Positions 1 to 6,740 of a DNA stretch of 8,171 nucleotides are shown here, in pieces; position 1 is the stretch's first letter, and the number at the start of each line of letters is the position of its first letter. The position numbers and the translations under genes are program-made. Under the pieces are notes generated by a model, which was not told where the DNA came from, ran no database searches, and saw only the letters and a program-made list of their open reading frames with translations. The stretch is taken from assembly GCA_021203425.1 (NCBI GenBank), contig JAJQBF010000294.1, forward strand, positions 1 through 8,171, in the 5' to 3' direction. This DNA is from Clostridiales bacterium (lineage in GTDB: Bacteria > Bacillota > Clostridia > Lachnospirales > CAG-274).

Positions 1-12
1 GTATAATTGAAA

Positions 13-51
13 CAGGCAATGACCTTAAGAATTTTTTATTGTCATTGCCTG
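13..51 (+). terminator. Perfect 11-bp inverted repeat; terminator of an upstream gene or an operator
   Basis: CAGGCAATGAC (13-23) pairs perfectly with GTCATTGCCTG (41-51) across a 17-nt AT-rich loop. A short T4 run follows at 57-60. A hairpin followed by T residues suggests an intrinsic terminator for a gene left of the window. The loop is long, though, and the T run starts five bases after the stem, so the fit is imperfect. The right arm also overlaps the -35 box of the promoter at 39-67, so it could instead be a protein-binding site controlling the next gene. The stem is seen directly; the role is inferred. Confidence 0.45.
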
Positions 52-67
52 ACTGCTTTTATATTAT
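39..67 (+). promoter_or_regulatory. Sigma-A-type promoter of the small zinc-ribbon gene
   Basis: TTGTCA (39-44) and TATTAT (62-67) are separated by exactly 17 bases. Each hexamer matches the vegetative consensus at five of six positions. Transcription would start near 74, leaving a leader of about 33 bases before the ATG at 107. The -35 box lies partly in the right arm of the inverted repeat at 13-51. Confidence 0.5.
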
Positions 68-106
68 GGTGTAGATTTATTTATAAAAATTTTAGAGGTG
101 TACAAA

Positions 107-355
107 ATGAGAAAGCTTAAAAAAGTGATGAAGGAGGAATATATAAAAGATAAGGTATACTGCAACCGCTGCGGAAAGGAGATTAAAACAGACTTTCCGG
201 AGCAGGTGGGGAATTATTTATCGGTAGACAAGAGATGGGGCTACGGTTCCGGCTTTGACGGAGAATATCACAGTTTCGACCTCTGCGAAAAGTGTTACAG
301 CGAAATCATAGAGGAGTTTAAGCTGCCTCCGGCAGACAGCCGCCATACAGATTAA
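107..355 (+). CDS. Small zinc-ribbon-like protein of unknown function (82 aa)
   Basis: I do not recognise a named family. The protein has two Cys-x2-Cys pairs, C19/C22 (in YCNRCGK) and C60/C63 (in DLCEKC), about 37 residues apart. That is the usual layout of a four-cysteine zinc ribbon. Between them lies a Trp/Gly/Tyr-rich stretch (RWGYGSGFDGEYHSFD) that could form the ribbon strands. The N-terminus is lysine-rich and there is no signal peptide or membrane segment, so it is probably cytoplasmic. I chose ATG 107 because AGAGGTG (94-100) sits six bases before it. The in-frame GTG at 98 is part of that ribosome binding site and is unlikely to be the start. The gene has its own promoter and no clear terminator before lonB. 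Metal binding is inferred from cysteine spacing; nucleic-acid or protein binding is possible but unproven. Confidence 0.75.
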   Translation: MRKLKKVMKEEYIKDKVYCNRCGKEIKTDFPEQVGNYLSVDKRWGYGSGFDGEYHSFDLCEKCYSEIIEEFKLPPADSRHTD

Positions 356-372
356 AAAGCAAACTCTGCAGT

Positions 373-402
373 GAATTAAATTTAACATTTATGGAAATAC
401 TT
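373..402 (+). promoter_or_regulatory. Candidate forespore (sigma-F-like) promoter of lonB
   Basis: GGAAATACTT (393-402) fits nine of ten positions of the Bacillus sigma-F -10 consensus GGNRANAHTR. The -35 position, GAATT (373-377), is 15 bases upstream and matches GYWTA only at three of five positions. A start near 409 would place the lonB ribosome binding site (425-433) at a normal distance. I found no good vegetative promoter in this gap. In B. subtilis lonB is transcribed in the forespore by sigma-F, so the context agrees. The -35 is weak, so this is tentative. Confidence 0.35.
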
Positions 403-441
403 TCCTTATCCATAACAAAATTACGGAAGGAAGAATGACAA

Positions 442-2076
442 ATGTTTAATTTAAGCACTGTTCTGGTTATTTCACAGCTTATATTTTCTGTTGTGGCAAT
501 AATATATTTTGTAAATTCAATTAAAAATCACAGATCAAGCGTTAAAACCATACGCTTAAGCTCCGAAAAGGAAGGTCAGGAGCTTAGGCGCCTAAGAAAC
601 ATAAGGCTGACTGAGCCTCTTTCCGAAAAGGCAAGACCTAAATCAATTGATGAAATTGTAGGGCAGGAAAAGGGCATTGAGGCTTTAAGGGCGGCTCTTA
701 TGGGCGAAAACCCTCAGCACGTTATTATATACGGTCCTCCCGGGGTGGGAAAGACAGCTGTTTCAAGGCTTATTTTGGAGGAGGCCAAACATTCGGCAGA
801 TTCGCCCTTTAAAAGCGGCGCCCCCTTTGTTGAACTGGACTCGGCAATTTTACAGTTTGACGAAAGAAACATTGCCGATCCTCTCATGGGTTCTGTCCAC
901 GACCATATTTATCAAGGTGCCGGCGCCTACGGCTCCGCCGGAGTTCCCAGACCTAAGCCCGGGGCAGTCACAAAGGCTCACGGAGGAATTCTTTTTCTTG
1001 ACGAAATAGGAGAACTCCACCCCTATCAGCTCAACAGGCTTTTAAAGGTTTTGGAGGACAGAAAGGTTTATTTAAACAGTTCCTATTATTCCCCTGAAGA
1101 CGAAAACACTCCGCCTTATATTCACGATGTTTTCAAAAACGGTCTGCCGGCTGATTTCAGGCTTGTGGGGGCAACAACAAAATCTCCCCGTGATATACCC
1201 GAGGCATTAAGGAGCCGCTGCCGAGAAGTTTTCTTTAATTCTCTGACAGCAGAACAGGTGGAGAAAATTGCTGCAGACTCCTGTATAAAGGCAGGCTTTA
1301 AATATGAAGAAAAGGTTCCCGGGCTTGTGTCGGAATATTGTGAAAACGGCCACAGCACAGTCAATATAATTCAAACGGCGGCGTCAGTTGCCAAGCTCAG
1401 CAGACGAAAAACCATAAAAGCCGAGGATATTTTAAAGGTTGCCGATTTCGGCAGATTCACCCCTGTTTACAGGCAAAAGCTATCCACCGGAGAAGTAGGT
1501 GTTGTAAACGGTTTGGCTGTCACAGGGGGCGGAACCGGCTGTGTTCTGCCTGTGGAGGCTGTATGCAAAAAGGGTCGGGGAAACCTTAATATAACGGGGA
1601 TAGTGGAAAAGGAAGAAATAAATTCCGTAAACGGAAAGCTTATAAGAAAGGGAACAGCCTATGCATCGGCGGAAAATGCCCTGACTGTTCTGAATACACT
1701 TTTCGGCATAGATACCTCAAAATATGACTTTCATATAAATTTCCCGGGAGGTGTGCCTGTTGACGGACCTTCGGCAGGAATAGCCCTTTTCTGCGAAATG
1801 TATTCTGCCGCAACGGAAAAGCCCGTAAGAGACAAAACCGTTATGACGGGAGAACTTGGCATAAAGGGAGATGTTCTTCCTGTAGGCGGAATAGAAGAAA
1901 AGCTGACAGCCGGAAAAAATGCCGGTGCAAAAACGGCAATTATACCGAAGGGAGTATATGACAAAAAATATGAAAGCTTAAGCCCCAATCTTATTTCGGC
2001 GGAAAATATAACTGAAGTAATCAAGGCTGTGTTTGAAACCGATATTTCCGGTAAGGCGGCACATAAAATTGCATAA
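442..2076 (+). CDS. lonB: ATP-dependent protease LonB, membrane-anchored, sporulation type
   Basis: This 544-residue protein matches the LonB family of spore-forming Firmicutes, an ATP-powered serine protease held at the membrane. An N-terminal hydrophobic helix (about residues 5-25) is followed by basic residues. The AAA+ domain has Walker A GPPGVGKT (98-105), Walker B ILFLDE (183-188), a sensor-1-like GATT (243-246) and arginine-finger candidates in ALRSRC (255-260). The C-terminal Lon protease domain has the catalytic serine in DGPSAG (S444) and the lysine in GGIEEK (K487). These are 43 residues apart, as in E. coli Lon. Unlike LonA it lacks the large N-terminal substrate domain and has a membrane anchor instead. 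The start at 442 follows GGAAGGAAG (425-433) by eight bases; an earlier ATG (435) hits a stop after four codons. It ends in a strong terminator, so it is probably transcribed separately from the arg operon. All key residues are intact. Confidence 0.93.
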   Translation: MFNLSTVLVISQLIFSVVAIIYFVNSIKNHRSSVKTIRLSSEKEGQELRRLRNIRLTEPLSEKARPKSIDEIVGQEKGIEALRAALMGENPQHVIIYGPPGVGKTAVSRLILEEAKHSADSPFKSGAPFVELDSAILQFDERNIADPLMGSVHDHIYQGAGAYGSAGVPRPKPGAVTKAHGGILFLDEIGELHPYQLNRLLKVLEDRKVYLNSSYYSPEDENTPPYIHDVFKNGLPADFRLVGATTKSPRDIPEALRSRCREVFFNSLTAEQVEKIAADSCIKAGFKYEEKVPGLVSEYCENGHSTVNIIQTAASVAKLSRRKTIKAEDILKVADFGRFTPVYRQKLSTGEVGVVNGLAVTGGGTGCVLPVEAVCKKGRGNLNITGIVEKEEINSVNGKLIRKGTAYASAENALTVLNTLFGIDTSKYDFHINFPGGVPVDGPSAGIALFCEMYSAATEKPVRDKTVMTGELGIKGDVLPVGGIEEKLTAGKNAGAKTAIIPKGVYDKKYESLSPNLISAENITEVIKAVFETDISGKAAHKIA

Positions 2077-2080
2077 CGGC

Positions 2081-2111
2081 AGGGCAGTCCGAATTTTCGG
2101 GCTGCCCTTTT
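2081..2111 (+). terminator. Intrinsic terminator of lonB
   Basis: A stem of up to 13 pairs (2081-2093 with 2096-2108, one G-T wobble) starts four bases after the lonB stop and ends in TTTT. The GC-rich base (AGGGCAG/CTGCCCT) and tight loop make this a convincing rho-independent terminator. It separates lonB from the arginine operon. Confidence 0.88.
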
Positions 2112-2121
2112 CGCTTGGTCA

Positions 2122-2139
2122 AATGCATAAAAATACGTT
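2122..2139 (+). promoter_or_regulatory. Candidate ARG box (arginine repressor operator)
   Basis: AATGCATAAAAATACGTT matches about 13 of 18 positions of the Bacillus ARG-box consensus CATGAATAAAAATKCAAK. The left half and A-rich centre fit well and the right half poorly. It lies about 60 bases upstream of the argC -35 box. In Bacillus, ArgR/AhrC bound to arginine represses argC through such boxes, sometimes with an upstream site. AT-rich DNA gives chance matches, so this is a candidate only. No argR gene is in the window. Confidence 0.4.
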
Positions 2140-2196
2140 TTAATTAAATAATTATGCACAAGAGTAAATATTTTTCCTAAAATTTAAAAAAAATGC

Positions 2197-2225
2197 TTGC
2201 ATATTATTTGCAGTTGTTGTATAAT
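2197..2225 (+). promoter_or_regulatory. Sigma-A-type promoter of the argCJBD operon
   Basis: A perfect TATAAT (2220-2225) lies 17 bases downstream of TTGCAT (2197-2202), which keeps the TTG of the -35 consensus. Transcription would begin near 2232, giving a leader of about 48 bases with no upstream ATG and no clear attenuator hairpin. That argues for control by repression at the DNA rather than by a leader RNA. Confidence 0.65.
2198..2212. promoter_or_regulatory. Imperfect palindrome inside the argC promoter; possible operator
   Basis: TGCATATTATTTGCA has 7-base arms that are complementary at six of seven positions around a central T. It overlaps the -35 box and fills most of the spacer before the -10. 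Its TGCA ends resemble ARG-box half sites, but the half-site spacing is one base longer than the standard box. Binding here would block RNA polymerase, so it is a reasonable operator candidate. Confidence 0.35.
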
Positions 2226-2279
2226 AAGTTTTACTTTATTAAATATAAGCAATACACTTAATATAAAGAGGTAATTGAT

Positions 2280-3317
2280 ATGATAAAAGCAGGAATTATA
2301 GGTGCAACGGGATATGCCGGGTCGGAGCTTGTAAGAATTCTTTTAAGCCACCCCGATGTTAAAATAGAAACAATAACTTCAAAAAGCTACACGGGGAAAG
2401 ACTATAAAGAGGTTTATCCCAATTTCAGCCACATTGATATGGTTTGTGAAGAAGAAAATATGGAAGAGCTTGCGGAAAAATGCGACGTTATTTTTATGGC
2501 ACTGCCCCACGGACAGGCGAGCAAAAGAGTAACGGAGGACATTCTTAAAAAGTGTAAAATAATCGATTTAGGCGCCGATTTCAGACTTCAGGATATTGAT
2601 GTTTATGAAAGCTGGTATTGCGAACACTATTCAAAGGAAATTTTAAAAGAGGCAGTTTACGGCTTATGCGAAATAAACAGAGAAAAAATTAAAGGAAGAA
2701 GAATCGTAGGAAACCCGGGTTGTTATACGTCCTGCAGCATACTTTCGCTTTACCCTCTTTTAAAAGAAGGTCTTGTTAAAGAGGATTCTGTTATAATAGA
2801 CGCAAAAAGCGGTGTTTCCGGCGCAGGCAGAGGAGTTTCTCTCAGCAATCTCTTCTGTGAGGTAAATGAGTCTGTTAAGGCATATAAAATAGCAAGCCAC
2901 AGACACACTCCCGAAATTGAGGAGCAGCTTTCAATGGCCGCCGGAAAGCCCATAACAATAAGCTTTACACCCCACTTAATCCCTATGAACAGAGGCATAC
3001 TTGCCACCTGTTATGCAAGTCTTAAGGAAAATCTTTCCTATGAAGATATAAGAGAAGTATACGAAAAATATTATAAAGACGAATATTTTATAAGGCTTAC
3101 GGATAAGGGAGTTTTCCCCGAAACAAGATGGGTTAAAAACTCAAACTTTGTAGACATAGGTTTTGCGGTTGACAAGAGAACAAACAGAGTTATAGTTATA
3201 GGGGCAATTGATAACCTTTATAAAGGTGCGGCAGGTCAGGCGGTTCAAAATATGAACATACTTTTCGGTCTTGACGAAAAAACGGGAATTAATTATATAC
3301 CGCCTTTCCCCGTTTGA
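2280..3317 (+). CDS. argC: N-acetyl-gamma-glutamyl-phosphate reductase
   Basis: ArgC catalyses the NADPH-dependent reduction of N-acetylglutamyl 5-phosphate to N-acetylglutamate 5-semialdehyde, the third step from glutamate to ornithine, in the cytoplasm. The 345-residue length is normal. The N-terminal Rossmann fold shows GATGYAG (residues 8-14). The catalytic cysteine is C148 in GNPGCYTS, and the conserved HRHTPEI motif (207-213) supplies the catalytic histidine. SGVSGAGRG (178-186) and the C-terminal DNLYKGAAGQAVQN stretch are also typical of the family. The start is supported by AAAGAGGT (2265-2272), seven bases upstream. It is the first gene of the operon, behind the promoter at 2197-2225, and argJ starts 24 bases after its stop. 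All 14 or so arginine codons are AGA or AGG. Nothing looks damaged. Confidence 0.97.
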   Translation: MIKAGIIGATGYAGSELVRILLSHPDVKIETITSKSYTGKDYKEVYPNFSHIDMVCEEENMEELAEKCDVIFMALPHGQASKRVTEDILKKCKIIDLGADFRLQDIDVYESWYCEHYSKEILKEAVYGLCEINREKIKGRRIVGNPGCYTSCSILSLYPLLKEGLVKEDSVIIDAKSGVSGAGRGVSLSNLFCEVNESVKAYKIASHRHTPEIEEQLSMAAGKPITISFTPHLIPMNRGILATCYASLKENLSYEDIREVYEKYYKDEYFIRLTDKGVFPETRWVKNSNFVDIGFAVDKRTNRVIVIGAIDNLYKGAAGQAVQNMNILFGLDEKTGINYIPPFPV

Positions 3318-3341
3318 TTGAGCTTGTAAGGAGAGAATGAT

Positions 3342-4556
3342 ATGAATATTATAAAGGGAAACGTAACAACGCCGAAGGGCTTTTCAGCCTCGGGAGTTCA
3401 TGCCGGGCTAAAAAAGCTCAAAAAAGATATGGCAGTTATAAAAAGCGAAAAGCTCTGCAGTGCAGCCGGCTGCTTTACAACCAATATTGTTAAGGCGGCT
3501 CCTGTTGTTTACGATATGAAAACAGTTAAAAACCCGATTATGGGGGTTGTAATAAACAGCGGAAATGCAAATGCCTGTACAGGAGAACAGGGGCTTAAAG
3601 ATGTCGAAAAAACAGCCGGAATTATGGCCGAGCTTTGCGGCTGTGAAAGTGAAAATATACTTGTTGCCTCAACAGGTGTTATAGGTGTAAATATGCCTAT
3701 GGGTATTGTCGAGGCAGGAGTTGAAGGCTGTTTCAGAGAGTTAGACTCTGACTTTGAAAGCGGCGAGGCCGCCGCAGAGGCAATTATGACAACGGACACA
3801 GTTAAAAAAACAGCCTGTGTTCAAATAGATATAAAGGGAAAGACAGTAACCCTTGCTGGTATGGCAAAAGGCTCGGGAATGATTAACCCCAATATGGCAA
3901 CAATGCTCTGTTTTATAACAACAGACGCAGTTATTTCTTCGGAAACACTTCAAAAGGCTCTTTCAGCCGCTGTCGTTGACAGCTTTAATATGATAAGCGT
4001 TGACGGAGATATGTCAACAAACGACACAGTTATTACACTGGCAAACGGTATGGCGGAAAACGAAGAAATAAAAGCAGATACAGAAGAATACAACAAATTT
4101 TTTAAGGCTCTTTTCTATATAAACAAGACACTTGCTGTTAAGTGTGCCGGAGACGGAGAAGGCGCAACAAAGCTTATAGAAACCCATGTTTACAACGCAA
4201 AAACCAAACAGGACGCAAGAACTATGGCAAGAAGTGTTGTAAGTTCAAATCTTTTCAAGGCTGCTATTTTCGGAAGTGATGCAAACTGGGGACGTGCCCT
4301 TTGCGCTATGGGCTATTCGGGGGCTGATTTCGATCCCTACAAGGTTTCGCTTACCTTTGTTTCCGAAAACGGAAGTATAGATGTTATGGATAATGGAAAG
4401 CCAATTGTTTTTGACGAGGATATTGCCAAAAAAGTTTTAACTCCCGAAAAAATTGTTGTTGAAATAAATGCCGGCTGCGGAGAATATGAGGCGACGGCCT
4501 GGGGCTGTGACTTAACCTATGATTATGTAAAAATAAACGGCGACTACCGCTCCTAA
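3342..4556 (+). CDS. argJ: Glutamate N-acetyltransferase / ornithine acetyltransferase ArgJ
   Basis: ArgJ transfers the acetyl group from N-acetylornithine to glutamate, releasing ornithine and regenerating N-acetylglutamate. Many ArgJ enzymes also use acetyl-CoA to start the cycle. The 404-residue precursor normally cuts itself just before a threonine nucleophile. Here that site is A186/T187 in KGSGMINPNMATML, giving an alpha chain of 1-186 and a beta chain of 187-404. STGVIG (110-115), containing T111 and G112, is the expected oxyanion-hole segment, and the SGNANACTG motif (73-81) is present. The start follows AAGGAGA (3328-3334) by seven bases. A closer ATG (3337) is followed by a stop after two codons. 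With ArgJ present the cell can recycle the acetyl group and does not need the deacetylase ArgE. Whether this copy is mono- or bifunctional cannot be read from sequence. Confidence 0.96.
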   Translation: MNIIKGNVTTPKGFSASGVHAGLKKLKKDMAVIKSEKLCSAAGCFTTNIVKAAPVVYDMKTVKNPIMGVVINSGNANACTGEQGLKDVEKTAGIMAELCGCESENILVASTGVIGVNMPMGIVEAGVEGCFRELDSDFESGEAAAEAIMTTDTVKKTACVQIDIKGKTVTLAGMAKGSGMINPNMATMLCFITTDAVISSETLQKALSAAVVDSFNMISVDGDMSTNDTVITLANGMAENEEIKADTEEYNKFFKALFYINKTLAVKCAGDGEGATKLIETHVYNAKTKQDARTMARSVVSSNLFKAAIFGSDANWGRALCAMGYSGADFDPYKVSLTFVSENGSIDVMDNGKPIVFDEDIAKKVLTPEKIVVEINAGCGEYEATAWGCDLTYDYVKINGDYRS

Positions 4557-4568
4557 GGAGATAATGAA

Positions 4569-5447
4569 ATGACAAACAATATATTTAAAAAGGAAATAAA
4601 AAAAGCCGCCATACTGACAGAGGCTCTTCCTTATATAAAAGAGTTTAACGGCATAACCGTTGTTATAAAATACGGCGGCGCCGCCCTTGTAAACGAAGAA
4701 GTTAAAAACTCTCTTATAAAGGATATTGCCCTTATGAAATATGTAGGCTTTAAGCCCGTTCTTGTTCACGGCGGCGGCAAGGACATAAACAAAATACTTG
4801 AAAGGCTTAACATAAAATCAGAATTTAAAAACGGCTTAAGAGTTACAAACGAAGAAACTATTGACACCGTTCAAATGGTTTTAGCCGGAAAGCTTAACAA
4901 AGACTTAGCCTCTGAGCTTTGCGCCCATGGCATAAATGCCGTAGGTCTTTGCGGAAAAGACGCTAATCTTCTTCAGTGTACGAAAATGCTTTCAAACGGA
5001 GAAGACATAGGTCAGGTGGGAGAAGTTGCCGAAGTTAATACAGAGCTTATAAGAACTCTTCTTGATAATGACTTTGTTCCCGTTATATCACCTATCGGCG
5101 TAGGCATCGAAGACAACAAAAGCTACAACATAAATGCCGATTATGCGGCTGTATCCGTAGCCGGAGCCTTGAAAGCCGAAAAGCTTGTTTTCATAACAGA
5201 CGTTCCCGGGCTTTTGGAAGACGTAAACGACCCTGACAGCATACTTTCCGTTATTCATGCAGACGAGGTCAGAGAAATGATAGCCGACGGAACGATAAGC
5301 GGAGGAATGCTGCCGAAGATAAACTGCTGTATAGCCGGAGTTGAAGCCGGAGTTTCTCATGTACATATTATAGACGGAAGAATAGAACACTGCCTTCTTT
5401 TGGAAATATTTACAAAACGAGGTGTGGGAACACTTATAGAGGGGTAA
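4569..5447 (+). CDS. argB: Acetylglutamate kinase, probably arginine-inhibited
   Basis: ArgB phosphorylates N-acetylglutamate with ATP, the committed and usually feedback-controlled step. The 292-residue protein is an amino-acid-kinase fold with K34 in VIKYGGAA, the HGGG loop (67-70), substrate arginine R91, the N187/D191 pair in YNINAD, and K250 in GGMLPK. About 25 residues precede the first strand, including a likely helix (ILTEALPYIKEF). This extension, with the C-terminal segment HIIDGRIEHCLLLEIFTKRG, is typical of hexameric arginine-sensitive kinases such as those of Pseudomonas and Thermotoga, unlike the short dimeric E. coli enzyme. Arginine inhibition is therefore likely but inferred. 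The ribosome binding site TAAGGAG (4554-4560) overlaps the argJ stop codon, suggesting translational linkage. A second ATG (4564) lies between that site and the start and stops after two codons. Confidence 0.96.
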   Translation: MTNNIFKKEIKKAAILTEALPYIKEFNGITVVIKYGGAALVNEEVKNSLIKDIALMKYVGFKPVLVHGGGKDINKILERLNIKSEFKNGLRVTNEETIDTVQMVLAGKLNKDLASELCAHGINAVGLCGKDANLLQCTKMLSNGEDIGQVGEVAEVNTELIRTLLDNDFVPVISPIGVGIEDNKSYNINADYAAVSVAGALKAEKLVFITDVPGLLEDVNDPDSILSVIHADEVREMIADGTISGGMLPKINCCIAGVEAGVSHVHIIDGRIEHCLLLEIFTKRGVGTLIEG

Positions 5448-5452
5448 TGAAG

Positions 5453-6628
5453 ATGAATACAATCGAAAAAGGCAAAAAATATGTTATGAATACATATAAC
5501 CGTTTCCCCTTAGCCCTTGACCATGGCGACGGTATGTATGTTTATGATGAAGACGGAAAGAAATATCTTGACTTTTTAGGGGGTATAGCCGTAAACTGTT
5601 TAGGTCATAACCACCCTGTTTTAGCCGAAAACATTGCAAATCAGGCTAAAAAGCTTATACACTGTTCAAACCTTTACTGGACAAAGCCAATGTCAGACAT
5701 AGCCGAAAAGCTTGTAAATGCCGGTGATTTTGACAGAGCCTTCTTCTGCAACTCCGGCGCCGAGGCCATAGAAGCAGGTCTTAAGCTCTGCCGTAAATTC
5801 GGAAACAAAACAGGCAGACAGGAAATTATAACAATGGAACATTCCTTCCACGGAAGAACCTTCGGGGCAGTAACAGCCACAGGTCAAAACCATTATCACG
5901 AGGGTTTCGGAGATATGGTTCCACACATTAAATATGCTAAATTTAACGACATAGACTCCGTAAAGGCTGCAGTAACACCGGATACCTGCGGAATTCTTCT
6001 TGAACCCCTTCAGGGCGAAGGAGGAATTCACCCGGCAACAAAGGAATTTTTAACAGCCGTAAGAGCGCTCTGTGACGAAAAGGACATTAAGCTCGTTTTC
6101 GATGAGGTTCAGTGCGGCTGCGGACGTTTGGGAACATATTTTGCTTACCAAACCTTCGGAGTTGTCCCCGATGCCCTTTGTATGGCCAAAGAAATAGCCG
6201 GCGGCATACCTATGGGGGCAATGATCGCAAAAGAAGACTTTGCCGAATGTTTCAGCCCCGGCGACCACGCTTCAACCTTCGGCGGCAACCCTATGGCAAC
6301 AAGCTGTGCAAATGTTGTTTTCGACCTTTTAAACGGCGGAATTTTGGATAATGTAAAGGAAAACGGCGCTTATCTTACAGCCGCCCTTAAAAAACTGGCA
6401 GAAAAACATCCTGTCATTGTTGACGTAAGAGGCATAGGCTATATGCAGGGGGCAGAGCTTAACACCCCCGTTTCTCCCGTAATTTCAAAAGCAATTGAAA
6501 ACAGCTTACTTCTTGCAAATGCCGGAACACACATAATTCGTTTTGTGCCTGCTCTTATTGCCGAAAAACAGCATATTGACGAGGCAATGGAAATTTTGGA
6601 TAAATCTCTTAAGGAAAACAATTTATAA
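5453..6628 (+). CDS. argD: Acetylornithine aminotransferase
   Basis: ArgD is a PLP enzyme of the class-III aminotransferases. It converts N-acetylglutamate semialdehyde plus glutamate to N-acetylornithine and 2-oxoglutarate. The 391-residue protein has NSGAEAIEA (near 100-108), EHSFHGRTFG (129-138), the cofactor-binding aspartate in VFDEVQCGCGR (D217) and the Schiff-base lysine K246 in CMAKEIAGG. It also has STFGGNP, all normal. I place the start at ATG 5453, because AGAGGGG (5438-5444) is eight bases before it. The in-frame ATG at 5447 overlaps the argB stop (TAATG) but is only two bases from the ribosome binding site. Using 5447 would add two residues. It is the last arg gene in the window; no argF or carAB follows before the integrase. 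Fold relatives include ornithine and succinylornithine aminotransferases, but the operon makes ArgD the clear choice. Confidence 0.95.
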   Translation: MNTIEKGKKYVMNTYNRFPLALDHGDGMYVYDEDGKKYLDFLGGIAVNCLGHNHPVLAENIANQAKKLIHCSNLYWTKPMSDIAEKLVNAGDFDRAFFCNSGAEAIEAGLKLCRKFGNKTGRQEIITMEHSFHGRTFGAVTATGQNHYHEGFGDMVPHIKYAKFNDIDSVKAAVTPDTCGILLEPLQGEGGIHPATKEFLTAVRALCDEKDIKLVFDEVQCGCGRLGTYFAYQTFGVVPDALCMAKEIAGGIPMGAMIAKEDFAECFSPGDHASTFGGNPMATSCANVVFDLLNGGILDNVKENGAYLTAALKKLAEKHPVIVDVRGIGYMQGAELNTPVSPVISKAIENSLLLANAGTHIIRFVPALIAEKQHIDEAMEILDKSLKENNL

Positions 6629-6634
6629 TATCAT

Positions 6635-6667
6635 AAAAACCGCCTTATGGGTCAAGATAGAGCGGTT
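6635..6667 (-). terminator. Hairpin after argD, with its T tract only on the minus strand
   Basis: Arms 6638-6648 and 6657-6667 pair over 11 positions (one wobble, one mismatch) around an 8-base loop, with a solid AACCGC/GCGGTT base. Read on the minus strand, the stem runs into TTTTT, so it would stop transcripts leaving the integrase. Read on the plus strand it lies ten bases after the argD stop, the natural place for the operon terminator. There the stem is followed by ACAAATCT with no T tract. It may still stop argD transcripts partly. Confidence 0.55.
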
Positions 6668-6740
6668 ACAAATCTAAAAGCATTGATTTTTCCGATAAAT
6701 ATGCGGTTTTCGTGGAAATTCGGCGCTTTTTTATTGCTTG

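Noticed and set aside
393..405. GGAAA-TAC-TTTCC inverted repeat before lonB as an operator
   Set aside because: Arms of five bases in AT-rich DNA are too short to support, and the same bases are better explained by the sigma-F-like -10 element.
1731..2159. A 142-codon open frame on the minus strand over the end of lonB
   Set aside because: It overlaps the Lon protease domain and runs through the lonB terminator; the predicted protein resembles no family I know.
2232..2279. A leader peptide, T-box or riboswitch before argC
   Set aside because: The predicted leader is only about 48 bases, has no ATG and shows no strong stem or T-box-like element.
5088..5462. A 124-codon open frame on the minus strand across argB
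   Set aside because: It is fully antisense to a well-supported argB with intact active-site residues, has no recognisable motifs and looks like a by-product of argB codon use.
5693..6031. A 112-codon minus-strand open frame inside argD
   Set aside because: It is antisense to conserved aminotransferase sequence, with no ribosome binding site or family resemblance.
6688..6736. A second terminator before the T6 run at 6727-6732
   Set aside because: The only available stems (TTTCC/GGAAA, CCGA/TCGG) are short, have loops of about 20 bases and do not adjoin the T run.
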